From positions 66,102,630 to 66,166,629 of the forward strand of contig OY292274.1 in NCBI GenBank assembly GCA_958496175.1: a stretch of DNA of 64,000 bases. Reading direction: 5' to 3'. Positions 23,487 to 35,490 of this stretch are shown in pieces. Position numbers and translations under genes: made by a program. The number at the start of each line of letters is the position of its first letter. The stretch's first letter is position 1. This DNA is from Sisyra terminalis (taxonomy: Eukaryota > Arthropoda > Insecta > Neuroptera > Sisyridae). Below the pieces are notes generated by a model. The model was not told the origin of the DNA. It made no database searches and saw only the letters and a list, made by a program, of their open reading frames with translations.

Positions 23487-24489
23487 ATTTAAATAAACAA
23501 TAAATAATTTATCCTTAATCTACATATATAAAATTGTTATATTGGTTTGTGTAGATTTCAAAAACTCAAAAAGTTCTGCATCGAAATATATTCATGAAAT
23601 ATATAATATAATCAATATTATTAAATCCCGTGCATTTGGTTTCTGAGAAAATAATTAGGTAAGGTCTGGAGGAACTGGGATTCTGGGCTATTACCATTAA
23701 ATGAAAAATATTGATTTTCATTTAACGCTATTACTGAAACCAGATCATTATGTTGGATTTCGCATGATGTATAGGCATTCAGATGTACTGGAAAGTTTAG
23801 ATGATACTCTAATAACTAATAGCTTTTTACATAGAGGAAAAAAAATTTTCTGAAGTCAAAATTGAGTACTAGAAGAGTTGTTGAACTTCTAATTAAGAGA
23901 TTTTTATCCCTTTAATCTATTAATAGTAATTAAAAGTATGAAATTGGTACCGAATGGTTGCTATTTATTTTTTTCATAGCCAACGCTTTTGATCTTATAA
24001 ATCTAATTTCAATAGGTATTTGGGTCAATTTGGGTGAAAATATTGTTTCTTTGATTTTTACCATGGAAACGTTGTTTTTGAAAAATGGCACTCAAAATTG
24101 CTTTCTAAACATCAACAAGTACTTGAAAAAAATTGGCATTTATTTGAATTTAAAGGAAATGGCTGTTAAAAATAATAAATAAAATAAAATTTATTGCTCT
24201 TATAATATATATACAAATACTTTTGTTTATAATTTTAATTTCAACAAATTTTTAATTTTAAGTGTGATATATTTTGCATAAACCATCCAAGCACCATCTG
24301 TAGATCCTGATCTAGGATAGAGATTAGTTTACGATATTATAATTGTTTATTTGGGTTGGGGAAAAATAGAAGGCACTTCTTAAAAAACCGCGAATATTAT
24401 TCCTGCTTTCAAGACCATATGTCTTATTTTTTATGTTTGTATTTTCTGTATTTGTGGAATAGGTCATCGAAGGTGTAGCCCCTGATGTT

Positions 24490-26383
24490 TCTAATTATTT
24501 GACTTTTACAATTTGTGTAGAATTTCCGCGACAAAGCGAGGATATATAAGTCTAGCAGTAGTATCTTTAATTCCTCATGAAGATCGTATACCTTGTATTT
24601 GGCTGGATAGTTTTCCAGGATTCTTAGTAATTTATTTTGGACTCTGTATTGTCAGATACTTGGTTTTGCTTACTGAACTCCAGACTGGACATGCATATGT
24701 TAGTACTAGTCTGAGCACTGTTTTATAAGTTATTAATTTTTGGCCGGTAGTCAGCCTTGATTGTCTATTTAGCAATGGATATAAGATGTTAGTTCGGGCC
24801 ATTAATTTATTTTTAGATAGTTTAATATGTTCAGCAAAGTTGAGTCTGGAATCCAGTTGCATCCCCAAGTATCCAACTATTTTTGCCCATTATATATTTT
24901 TCCCTTTTATTAATTCCTTTTTATGCTTGTTGGGTCTTCTTCTAGTGAATAGGATAACTCCAGTTTTATTATCATTGGCCTTTATTTTCCATTTTTGTAA
25001 AAAAAATCATTATTCTTTTTAAGGCCTTGGTTATTCAGTTGGCCACTGGTTCAGTTCTCCAGGAGGATGCAAAAGTTGATGTATCGCCAGCATTAAGGAA
25101 AAGAAAGTTTCGGGTGTCCGCGGGATATCATTTATATATAGAATAAATAGAATAGGTTCCATAATGGACCTTTGAAGGACTACAGCCTTAATTAATCTGG
25201 TATTAGGCATTTCATTTTTGATTTGCACACAAAATTGGCGCTTTTTGAGATAACTCCATATTATTATTATAATGTATCTTGGAAATTCATTTTAATTAGT
25301 TTGTATATTAGCCCTTCATGCCATAGAGTATCAAAAGCCTTTTCTATGCCAAGTAGAACCATTCCCGTGTGGTTATTACTGTTAAAGGTGTCAGTTATAT
25401 GGTCACATATTCTGTAGAGTTGTATTGTTGTGGAATGCCTGGATTTGAATCCAAACTGTTCGGATATTAGTATTTTTTTTTTGTTAATATGCCCATTTAT
25501 TCGCCTTATAGTCTAGGATCCCACTGCAGAAAAGTGTAGTGATCGAGTTTTTGCTAAAAACCGAATATTTACGCATATTTTTCATCAGGAGAATAAATAT
25601 CTACTAGGTTGCCTATCAAAATGTGGCCGCTAGTATTTTTAATTAAATTATTTTTAATTGATTTTTCGCAAAAATTTAATTGATTTGTTTTTAAAATAAA
25701 ATATCGTCCACTTCACGGCAATATATATAAGGACTTTGAAAAGTCAGGGTTGCCGTTGCGCACTTGGCCGCACCTCTTCGCAGCCAGGTGTAAACAGATA
25801 AGATTTTGGGCCCTTTTTACGTTCATAACGTGCATTTATGATTTATATATCAAGTAAAAGCAAATTTTTTTCTCATTATTATGATATACGGTTGCCTAAT
25901 TAAATCTGGCCGCAAATGAGGGTTGCTGGCTGCGAAAGATGGTAAATATTAAAAATAGAGTGAAAGAGAGCTAGCGCGTAATATCACCAGTCAGACGAGG
26001 ACAGCGATTGGCAGCTGTATGACGTTTTAAAGGCATTGCGCATGCGTCGGATGCTAGTGTTCTCAACCACTCGACCAAATCATTGGGCCGATGATTCTTT
26101 TGCTACAGTATTCGGGAATAAAAAAATTTATATAACAGTTGGAGAGCAATGTTTTTCATATTGTTCTGCTGCAAATCGCGTAGTGCCAACTGAAGAAACT
26201 GAATTTTAGGTTGAATGAAAATTAGGTTTTTAGCATACACTCGATCACTACACTTTTCTGCAGTGGGATCTTAGACTATTAGGATAGGTCGTTCGGCAAT
26301 TTTGCTTAAGGTTTTTAGTAGGCTGAGAGGTCTATAACTAGTGGGGCAGTATGCTGGTTTACCAGGTTTGAGGATCGGAATTA
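24490..26383 (-). pseudogene. Jockey-type LINE, decayed reverse transcriptase, split by a DNA transposon
   Basis: Read on the minus strand: IPILKPGKPAYC...SYRPLSLL (26383-26283); then, after the inserted element at 25505-26282, EQFGFKSRHSTTIQL and GMVLLGIEKAFDTLWHEGL; then NTRLIKAVVLQRSIMEPILF; then the thumb LDSRLNFAEHIKLSKNKL and YKTVLRLVLTYACPVW. The order matches the reverse transcriptase of Jockey-clade LINEs. The YADD catalytic box is destroyed and stops and frameshifts are scattered, so it is dead. Confidence 0.8.
25505..26282. mobile_element. DNA transposon with long inverted ends, inside the LINE
   Basis: The inverted ends 'tagtctaggatcccactgca' and 'tgcagtgggatcttagacta' continue inward as 'gaaaagtgtagtgatcgagt' and its complement, about 45 bases in all. 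The interior of about 690 bases has no open frame. Superfamily not recognised; the target duplication is unclear because the ends merge with TA-rich flank. Confidence 0.65.
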
Positions 26384-26676
26384 CAGTGGACCCCCGATAA
26401 TCCGGCCCTCGGCTAATCTGGCACCCCCTGTAATCCGATATGGTCTATTATTGATTTTGTATTGAATATTTTTTTGACAATTTGACTTCAGAGTACATAA
26501 TATGTATATATCATGTAGAATCTTATCATTGGATCTGTAATTTGTCGGATTACAAGGTACTCGTTCGTAAAATATTCCGGACTATAGGGGGTCTTAGGCA
26601 CTACTCTATAATCCGATAAATTCGCTAATCCGACTTTGCCCTGCAAACTGTTTGTCGGATTACCGGAGGTCCGCTG
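26384..26676. mobile_element. Tigger/pogo-like MITE
   Basis: Ends CAGTGGACCCCCGATAATCC and GGATTACCGGAGGTCCGCTG (inverted), TA on both sides, and repeated 'aatccg' strings inside. It sits at the boundary of two LINE pieces. Confidence 0.78.
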
Positions 26677-26678
26677 TA

Positions 26679-26935
26679 GTTTAGATTTGGTAGACAGCTC
26701 TGATTGTCTATTTGGCAATGGATATAAGATGTTAGTTCGGGCCATTAATTTGTTTTTTGATAGTTTGATATGTTCAGCAAAGTTGAATCTGGAATCCAGT
26801 TGGATCCCCAAGTATCCAACTATTTATGCCTATTGTATATTTTTCCTATTTACTTATACCTTTTCATGCTTTTTGGGTCTTCTTCTAGTGAATAAGATGT
26901 CTTCATGGATTTCAGGAAAAATAATAGAAAGTGTT
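26679..26935 (-). pseudogene. second Jockey-type LINE fragment (thumb region)
   Basis: The minus strand encodes LDSRFNFAEHIKLSKNKLM and NILYPLPNRQSEL, the same region as 24868-24750 in the neighbouring copy and about 90% alike. It is broken at the Tigger-like MITE. Confidence 0.75.
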
Positions 26936-26999
26936 AATTATTTTAAATTCAATATTTTTATTTATATATATTTTTTTATATATTTACACGTACAACATA

Positions 27000-27790
27000 G
27001 TTCAATGATTGTATAGAAAGTTATTAGTTTTGATTTTTGTTAAATATATAATTAATTACATATGTATTATACATTTTCTATTGCTTGGATTTGGTGTAAA
27101 ATGAATATCTTTCATATATTAGCAAGTCGTTATCATTTCTTTTTAATTCTAGAGACACATTTTGTTACAATAAATTTGTTTCATTTAAAAACCATTTTTC
27201 TCACATATTATTATATAAATATCTATGCATTTAAATCTCATATAGTAAAACTTTGTTATATAGGTCATTTGAATATTACATAATATTATGTTATCACCAA
27301 TGATATTTCAATAATAAAAATAATAATAATAAGGTAATTGATTCTCATACAATTAGAAAACGTTGCATTGTAATCATTTCTTAAAAAAATACCTTATTTA
27401 CAAATTAAAATTATTTGCCTCCCCATTTTTTATTAAAAAAAGATAGAGAATATTAATTTCTTTAATTTGATTAGAAAATTTTTAACATCATTTTTTTTTT
27501 AGAATTATTTTTTTTTAAATTGTATGTATATTATATTAGAGGATTGAATCCAAGTATTAGTTTAATTTTACCGTTTAGGTGTTTAGTCTTTTCATTTAAA
27601 GATTACGTTTAGTTTATATATGGTTTTTAAGTAATTAGTGATTATGAGCACAAATGGTCAGTTGTTATACTAACGCTTAGTTAATTTGAACGAAAAGTAT
27701 TAGGCTATCTTAGGGTTAAACGATATTTTTAGGATCATAAGACATAAAGTGGATTATTAATCGAAACACATACAATAACTAGATTTCTAG
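27000..27790. other. intergenic, no recognised feature
   Basis: Very AT-rich; short frames only. Confidence 0.4.
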
Positions 27791-27792
27791 GT

Positions 27793-29260
27793 GTACAATA
27801 TATTGAATATATTGCGGTCCAATTTATGCAGTGTAATTTAATATAATGATTTATAAAAATCATACCATAAACATTAGACTGATTCAAAAAAAAAGATGAT
27901 TTTTTTTGAGGACTATTGAGGAAAATTGCTTGACAATCGAAATACGTATCTGGGCAATACGTCACGAATATTATTGATTAAACTTCTGTTCAAATTTATG
28001 TTTATTAGACTAATTCAAAAACAATGATAATTTTTTTTCTTAATTACATCGAAAATATTGTTGGGAATAACAAAAAAAATCCTGTGAAAGTTTAAACTCT
28101 TAATATTAAGAGATGCCGCATCGCAAATTTCGATTTTCCATTTAAATAACATGGGAACAATATTCTCTGGCGCTTTGGAACTTACTAGCTCACGTTGGTG
28201 ACAATATTTCGGAATGACCAAGGTATATTCTTGTAGAAAATTGAATGATCTACAAAAAAGGTCTCTAACAAATTTTTGATATATTTATTTCTTCAAAAGT
28301 TATTCTATGTCAAAGTTGAACTAAAGAGAAATTTTAATATTGTTCAATTTTTTGACGCAACCATCAATTTTATGAGAAAATTTTATAGGATATTTTTTGT
28401 AGAGCACTATTTTACCTATAACTTATCTCTATAAAAGTTTTTGATATTTTTTTCACAGGTCCTAAGTTATTTGCATTAAAAATTATTTTTTTTACTTTAA
28501 TTAAATAACTTGGACCTGTGAAAAATATCAAAAACTTTTATACAGATAAGTAATAGAAAAAAAAGTGTTCTACAAAAAATGTCCTATAAAATTTTCTAAT
28601 AAAATTGATGGTTGCGCCAAAAAATTGAAAAAATATTAAAAATTCTCTTTAGTTCCACTTTGACTTCGAATAAGTTTTGAAGGAATAAATATATCAAAAA
28701 CTTGTACAAGATCTTTTTTGTAGATCGTTCAATTTTCTACAAAAGTATATCTTGGGCATTCCGAAATATTGTCACCAACGTGAGCTATAAAATTCCAAAG
28801 TGCAAGAGAATATTGTTCTCATGTTATTTAAATGGAAAATCGAAATTTGCGATGCGGCACCTCTTAATATTAATATTAAGAGCTTAAACTTTTACAGGAT
28901 TTTTTTTGTTATTTCCATCAATATTTTCGATATAATTAAGAAAAAAAAATCATAATTTTTTTTTTTGAATTAGTCTAATAAACATAAATTTGAACAGAAG
29001 TTCAAATAAAAATATTTGTGACGTATTGCACAGATACGTATTTCGATTGCAAAGCAATCTTCCTCAGTGGGCATCAAGTAGTTGGGATCACTCCGTAACT
29101 ACTTTGTGATGGTTCACGAACTTTTGAACTTCTGTTCAAATTTATGTTTGTTATAATTTTTATATATTATTATATTAAATTATTCTTCATAAATTGGACC
29201 GCAATATATTCTATATATTGTATAAACAGTCAAACTTTCGGAAAAAATCTTATTCTAATT
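27793..29260. mobile_element. F2 element invaded by F1 (copy 4 at 28006-28977)
   Basis: F2 outer end at 27793-27875, a 30-base F1 terminus (27876-27907), an inverted F2 piece with a decayed hammerhead-like core (27908-28005), a full F1 palindrome (TAGACTAATTC to GAATTAGTCTA), then the other F2 half to about 29260. ATAAACAT stands left of the first F1 end (27868-27875) and right of the second (28978-28985), as expected for an 8-bp target duplication. Confidence 0.75.
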
Positions 29261-30139
29261 AGATTTCTAGGTACCCAATTATTTTTACCATATATATTTA
29301 TATCTACTCTTTTACCATTCTTCACTTTTGCATAAAAATTTAGTTATTGCATGTTGTACAATAATTTTTTTTTCAATTTAAAAGTAACAATTTTTTCACA
29401 AAGTTTGCAACAAGTGTTATTATTTACAACTTATACGATAATCTAAAACATACAATAGTCTAGATTAACTATTTTTTTTTTAATATTTAATTTGTATACA
29501 TAAAGATTTTAATAGTTCAAATTTAAAATATTTTAAATGACATATTTTTTTTTTCAATCACAGTAATAAACTAGCTATTATACATTATTTTGTTTTCCCA
29601 TGATTACATTTACAGTTTACCATATGAACTTAACCATTTTTTAATTTATATTAATTATAATAATTGTTGGTTTGTTCCAAAGATAAACTCGATAGGTATA
29701 ATATTTAAGGTATTGGAGATGTTGACAAATTTTGAACACAATGCACCGATTTTTTTGCGTATAGTGTAACGTTGTGCTATGCACAATTAGCCATTAGTGT
29801 GTCATGCGCATTGTATCAAAAGTGTTACAGTACGTTTGTCGTCTTAAATTAGAACCATTGAACATTGAAATAAAGTCACTCGCTTTGTACTTTTTTAGGC
29901 TACAACTATTTCCTTTTGTAGCTACGAAATAATTGCATCTATTGGTGTTCCATAAGTTTCGATACATTTAAAAGAAACTGAAGATTTTATAATTTTATTA
30001 AAATTATACAAAAAAAAATAGTTATTTTTGATTAAATTCAATAATTTGTCACCGATTTTTTTATTTTTATTAGAAAAAAAGGTGTTATATTAAATTTGAT
30101 TCTGTTGTACTGTTGGTTGGGAGTTGGAGGTAAATTCCC

Positions 30140-30163
30140 AAAAAAAAAAAAAAAAAAAAAAAA
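30140..30163. repeat. (A)24 run
   Basis: Uninterrupted A run; on the minus strand it is a T run following a tRNA-like sequence. Confidence 0.95.
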
Positions 30164-30255
30164 TGGAAAATATTGGGGATCGAACCGATAACCTTTGGGT
30201 TCATCTTTTTAGGCAGGGAATATGCAACTCAGTTAAATATTCCAGCTTAAGGTAA
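30164..30255 (-). mobile_element. tRNA-like sequence / SINE head
   Basis: Minus strand: B box GGTTCGATCCCC and an A-box-like AACTGAGTTGC about 45 bases before it, followed downstream by a T run. The acceptor and T stems pair poorly, so a pseudo-tRNA or SINE head is more likely than a tRNA gene. Confidence 0.35.
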
Positions 30256-30296
30256 TATACTTATATAAGGAGGCAGAGAAAAGTGACTTATATAGA

Positions 30297-30781
30297 AGTT
30301 CAATTCTATATTAAGAATGTGGACAAAGTTTGGGCTAACATGTTGGTAAATCTTAGAGCTTTTGTTGGCCCAGTTTTCCTATACAAAACAGAGGGTCATT
30401 AATTTTATATTGTTTGATAAAATATTACTCGAACCAATGAAATTTGACCAATATTTTACGTTAATGTAGACCGGATAATTTGGCAAGAACGCTTACAGAA
30501 GAACTTAGTCTTAAGCGCAGTGTCCCCGCAATTTTAGTTTTAATAGACCCTGATAATTGACATTGGGCGCCGTGAAAAGATTTTGATACATCAAGAGCTC
30601 CGAAAACCGAAAAAGTTTGGGAACTCCTCTCTTAGCCGATCACCACCTGTTTAGCGTTCGTTTTAGTTTAGCAAAGACTAATTTTGTATAGCGACAACTA
30701 GCGGTCGGCTAACAGAAGCTCAAAGATATATCAACGTTTTAGCCCAAACTTTGTCCATATTTTCAACATTGAATTGTATTT
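30297..30781. repeat. inverted-repeat element
   Basis: 'gtggacaaagtttgggcta' near 30320 and 'tagcccaaactttgtccat' near 30740 are inverted. The outer 'gttcaattctatatt' and 'caacattgaattgtat' extend the pairing. No target duplication seen. Confidence 0.5.
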
Positions 30782-30820
30782 CCATAAAAGTCTCTCTTTT
30801 CTGTAAGAAGATATTTCAAT

Positions 30821-30963
30821 TTGCAATGCATGATGGGAAATGTGTCGAAAAACTATAACTGTTATGTAAGGTAACCAAAGGTAACTAAGATAATTTAAGT
30901 TAGTATCCCAGACACACTTGTGGCGGCGCCACATCTTAAAATATTTCCCATCATGCATTGCAA
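30821..30963. mobile_element. short MITE with 21-bp inverted ends
   Basis: TTGCAATGCATGATGGGAAAT and its exact complement bound 143 bases. The middle carries the palindrome GGCGGCGCC. Confidence 0.65.
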
Positions 30964-31333
30964 GATTGGAATACCTTTTTATATATTACATTATCCCAAA
31001 AAAATTTCAAAATTTATTTATTCCAAAAGACTGAAGACCATTGATTCGATTAAAAGTAGTTAAACAAAAAAATACGTATTATAAAAGAAATTGTCAGGTA
31101 CTAAAGGTACTATAGGTAAACTATTAGGGGAGGGGGCTGGAAAGTAATGTCGTTTTTATACATTAAAACATTTATGGGTAAAAATGATGAAAATATTGCA
31201 AATTCGGTATTGCATGATTTGTAAGTTTTGCAACCGTAATTGCATCCAAAAACAATTACGATCCATAAATGTAAAATGAGTCCAAACTTTAATTTTTCCA
31301 CTGATTTTGGACTTTGAATAATACTATTTAAAC

Positions 31334-31472
31334 CAGGAGTTGCCAACTGGCGGCTTGCGAGCCGCATGAGGCCCAAATTGACCAATTTTCCGACCCGCGA
31401 AATAAATCACTTTTATAAAATATTTTTATTTTATAAAAATGTCTCGCATTATTATTTGGGTTGGCACTCCTG
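31334..31472. mobile_element. hAT-type MITE with perfect 8-bp target duplication
   Basis: Ends CAGGAGTTGCCAAC and GGGTTGGCACTCCTG; direct repeats atttaaac at 31326-31333 and 31473-31480. 139 bases. Confidence 0.88.
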
Positions 31473-31534
31473 ATTTAAACAATATATAAAATATAGTGGT
31501 CTAATTTATGTAGTTATAATTCACGAAAGTTAAC

Positions 31535-31760
31535 AAAAAAACATAAATTTAAACAAAAGCTCAAAACAAATGTATTTAAGATACCAGTAAAACCCAGAAA
31601 CGTATTTCGATTGCCAAGCAATCGAACCAGTTGTTACAAAGTAGTATTGGATTTTTTCGTAACTGCTATGTGTCTAATTACAAGTGATTGCTTGGAAATC
31701 GAAATACGTACCGGAACAATAAGTAATAAATTCGTTTTATTTGAACTTTGGATGAAATTT
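31535..31760. mobile_element. diverged F2-related element
   Basis: 'cgtatttcgattgccaagca' and its inverted partner 'gcttggaaatcgaaatacg' sit about 90 bases apart, with degraded arms. Confidence 0.5.
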
Positions 31761-31883
31761 AGAAATAGGGTTTGTTTAAGATCAAATTCTTTTGAATATT
31801 TCAACCAAACAGGTAATATTTTAAAAGAAGAAATGGAAGCAAGTTCATATGAAACTTCCAAATACTTTAAATCAATTTTGAAG

Positions 31884-32325
31884 TGTATACAATATATAAG
31901 ATATTTTGCAGTCCAATTTATGTAGTATAATTTAATATACTAATGTATAAAAATCATACCATAAACATAAATTTGAACAGAAGTTAAAAAAAAATAATTG
32001 TGACTATTGCCCAGATACGTATTTTGATTGCCAAGCAATCTTCCTCAGTGGTCATCAAATAGTAGAATCATCACAAAGCAGTTACGGAGTGATCCAAACT
32101 ACTTGATGACCACTGAGGAAGATTGCTTGGCAATCGAAATACGTATCTGGGCAATACGTCACGAATATTTTTGTTTGAACTTCTGTTTATGGTATGATTT
32201 TTATATATTATTATATTAAATTAAACTACATAAATTGGACTGCAATATATCTTATATATTGTATACACAGTATAACTGTTCAAAGTCAGCGAAAAAATCT
32301 TATTTTGATTATACAACTTTGGAGA
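31884..32325. mobile_element. F2 palindromic element, nearly intact
   Basis: Outer ends tgtatacaatatataa and ttatatattgtatacaca, then inverted blocks 'gaacagaagtt', 'gtatttcgattgccaagcaa' and 'gtggtcatcaa' meeting at a centre near 32065. An unpaired tail 'tataactgttcaaagtcagc' follows the right end, as in other copies. Both arms carry the hammerhead-like core. Confidence 0.75.
32113..32160 (+). ncRNA. hammerhead-ribozyme-like core in F2
   Basis: CTGAGGA (32113-32119), stem GATTGC/GCAATC with loop TTG (32121-32135), GAAA (32136-32139), then hairpin ACGTAT/ATACGT (32141-32159) followed by C. CUGANGA-stem-GAAA is the hammerhead core, known in Penelope-like elements. The last hairpin starts one base later than canonical stem III and I find no partner for stem I, so activity is doubtful. 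Confidence 0.35.
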
Positions 32326-32329
32326 CCAT

Positions 32330-33824
32330 CCAAGTACCCAGAAACTACCACGAAATAAAATGGAAAGTTTTTCACCGGATTTTCCTGTAGTCCAATCGCC
32401 CCAATTCTTTTAATAAGCGGAAAATATTAATAAAGATTATTATATTTTGTTCAAATATCAATCGATTTTTATTGATTTGGCATTGAGATTTGCACCCGAG
32501 ATGTCAAAAGGTTGATCATATCAGTGATTCAAAATTAAAACTTGTTTTATGATTTATCTTTTAATTTTATTTTTAAAAAACGACATTACTTTCCATCCCC
32601 TTCTAAGTGGTTTGTGTAAATATTTTTTTGATTTTTTTACGATAAAACAAGTGGCGAAAATAGAGAAAATTAATTATTGCGTCAAATGAAAATTTAATTT
32701 TTTAGTTATAGAGCTTAGAGGTAGAAGTACAATTGGTCTGTACATCAATTGAGGTACAGACTCGGATGCTAAGGCAGATTTTGTTATCCTTTTTTCTCCT
32801 GCGCTATATATGAAGGCCTGTTTTCTTTATTGCACATTTGAAAAACAATGGTTGATTTTTTTTAAACATTTATTACATTTACCTATGAATAGAAACTAAG
32901 ATAATAACACCGATTATGATTTTTTCCCAAAAGGAAATAAAACTCATTTTTTCCCTAAGTTCCTTCACATTCTTAAAGACTATTATTAACTTAATTTAAG
33001 TGTATGAATTTCACGCTTTCTTACATTTTTTTTCATTTATGAAATTCACACGTTTCGTAAAGACTTATAACTTTTGTGGTTTTATTGTATTATACAAAAA
33101 AATATAGAGTTAAGGGTCGTTTAAAATTAATGTAGGTATATACTCTTTTTTTTTTTTTTTTTTGGTCCATCTCTGGCTCAGTTCAGTATTTAACGTAGAG
33201 ATTTGTGTCAACTATCTGATATCGGTTTTGTACGTACGTTTATAATAAATGGCCGAAGCTTTTTTTTTAATCTGATCCAAGAAAATAGTGAAAATAAAAA
33301 TATATAGACCGTAAAATTTTGAATATAATGTTGAGGTCATTTTTGCCACCAAAGCATTGATTATGACCTTAGGGGAATTTGAAGGGGGATACAGCCGAAA
33401 AAGCAAACAAAATCAACCCCTAAAAGATAGGGAATCATTGATAATTGTTAATGATTGATAAAAATATTCGAGTTGCCCAATATCTTCCAGAAAGAAATGG
33501 AAATTTCATGTAAAACTATAATGGTACCTGGTCAAAGTTCAGATTTTATTTCACGGAGACCTGCTAACCAAAACGGTGGTTATTCGATTTTTAGTAAATT
33601 TTTCTTAATAAAATAGAAAAAAAGAAACAAAATGAACTTTTTCGTGGAACCAAGAGAAAAGCTATAACTTTGGGTAGGCAACCCACATTGCATATACGAG
33701 TACGGGTTGCCATTTCATAACATCAAGTCGGCTAGGGTTTCCCCAAGGTTTATAAAATACACAGGTTGCCTCATGGTGGTTACGTGACGTATCCAGAAGA
33801 AATTCGTACAATTCTTCAGACTGA
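32330..33824. other. intergenic, no firm feature
   Basis: AT-rich with short frames. A 'taaaatacacaggttgcctc' string near 33755 resembles the outer flank of the F3 palindrome. Confidence 0.4.
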
Positions 33825-34767
33825 TTCAAATTTCAAAATTCTTCGTATGACGTCATTTTTTTTTCTAATAGGGCAACCTGTGTAATATATAAACTACGGT
33901 GATTTTTTTTTGATTTTTTTTGGTCCCATCTTGAAATTTTGTTGGAAATACCAAAAAAAAAATTCTCTGAAAGTTTGAACCCTTAATATTAATTTTAAGT
34001 CCTCGACCAAGACGTGTAAAGATTTCCCATTGAAAATACACGGAATTTTTGATTTTTGATTTTTAAATTTCTATATCTCAGCGGCATTTCATGGGATCGC
34101 TTTTACCGAAGATGGTTTTTTCTCAGAATTAAACGCTCTACAAAAGTGCCCATTGTGACAAAGTCATAACTCACACCGGTGAGGTAGTACGGGCCACTGA
34201 ACCTGATTTTTCCATAAAATTCGCGTTTTTTTTGTATTTATCTCGTAAATAACAAGAGCTACGGAAAAATTATAAATTAAAAACTTGTAGAGAATTTGAT
34301 TTCCTACAAAAAACTTCCTGTAGACTAAATCGCGAAGATCAATATTAAACGAGATATTAAGCCTTGAATTTTATGGAAAAATCAGGTTCAGTGGCCCGTA
34401 CTACCTCACCGGTGTGAGTTACGACTTTGTCGCAATGGGCATTTTTGTAGAGCGTTTAATTCTGAGAAAAAACCATCTTCGGTTAAAGCGATCCCATGAA
34501 ATGCCACTGAGATATAGAAATTTAAAAATAAAAAATCAGACTTTCCGTGTATTTTCAATGGGAAATCCTTACACGGCTTGGTCGAGGACTTAAAATTAAT
34601 ATTAAGGGCTCAAACTTTCAGAGAATTTTTTTTTTTTTGTATATCCAACAAAATTTCAAGATGGGACCAAAAAAAGTCAAAAAAAAAATCACCCTAGTTT
34701 ATATATTACACAGGTTGCCCTATTAGAAAAAAAAAATGACGTCATACGAAGAATTTTGAAATTTGAA
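33825..34767. mobile_element. F3 palindromic element with inverted flanks
   Basis: The core 33895-34696 begins TACGGTGATT and ends AATCACCCTA; arms of about 360 bases pair almost perfectly (for example 'caccggtgaggtagtacggg' against its complement) around a loop near 34296. Pairing continues about 70 bases beyond both ends (atgacgtcat, cacaggttgccctatta) instead of a direct target duplication. It contains the 'cttaatattaa' motif common to F1. Confidence 0.8.
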
Positions 34768-34789
34768 GCCAATAGATTTAGCAAAAAAT

Positions 34790-35061
34790 CACAAGAGATC
34801 TTTTTTGTAGAACGTTAATTTTACAATAAACATGACGGAATTGGTTGCTCTCGATTTATTTGTCGTTGAGTTATGGAATTCTAAAGAAAAATTAAATTTT
34901 TGCAACGTTATTTCCATAAGAAACTTAAGTTGGAAAGTGGACTATCTTAAAGTTAATATTAGGAATTTAAATTTTTATAGGATTTTTTTTGATCAATTTT
35001 GAAGCATTTGATCCCCTGGAAGCAAAGAAATTCGAAAACACCCCTATTAAGAACCACCCTA
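34790..35061. mobile_element. half element related to F1/F3
   Basis: A right arm only: 'ttttttgtagaacgttaatt', 'cttaaagttaatattag', 'tttttataggattttttttg' and the end AAGAACCACCCTA. Confidence 0.6.
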
Positions 35062-35168
35062 ATGTACAGCAATAGTTCCTTTGGAATGTCAAGTATTAAA
35101 TATATAGAAGTATGGGAATAAAATTAAGAACCTTCGATGAATTTGTCACTAAATTTTTTAATTGCAAT

Positions 35169-35482
35169 CAGTGGCGTAGCTAAGTAACCAAGGGCCTTGG
35201 GGCAAATTAAAAATGGGGCCCCACTGCTAAATGTAAACTGATTAGGTTTTATCAAATAAAAATATTAAATATACAAATACTTTTAAAAATGCAAAGCTAC
35301 TTAAGCTCTGTTTTGTGCACTGCAGGCCAGGTAATAAAAATATTAAACAGTACCAACATAAATTGCAATTAATACTTGGTGGAGGAAAAATTTCCAAAAA
35401 TTCAGTTCGATCGAGATTTCTGGTAAGGATTCGAGGGCCCCGGGGCACTGCCCCGCCCAGCCACTAGGTAGCTACGCCACTG
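35169..35482 (-). mobile_element. hAT deletion derivative with 8-bp target duplication
   Basis: CAGTGGCGTAGCTAAG to GGTAGCTACGCCACTG; flanks attgcaat (35161-35168) and attacaat (35483-35490), one mismatch. The minus strand keeps MPRGPRILTRNLDRT, the first residues of the frame in the relative at 20407, then jumps to that element's other end. It marks this hAT family as one that threw off short derivatives. Confidence 0.85.
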
Positions 35483-35490
35483 ATTACAAT

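Noticed and set aside
24513..25417. Plus-strand frames over the Jockey-type LINE
   Set aside because: Complementary-strand shadows of the decayed reverse transcriptase.
27735..27965. Minus-strand frame starting MTYCPDTYFDCQAIF, repeated at 60390
   Set aside because: It is the F2 arm in translation; palindromic repeat sequence, not a gene.
30164..30255. Possible functional tRNA gene
   Set aside because: The B box is good, but acceptor and T stems do not pair well and no proper anticodon arm can be drawn; kept only as a SINE-like feature.
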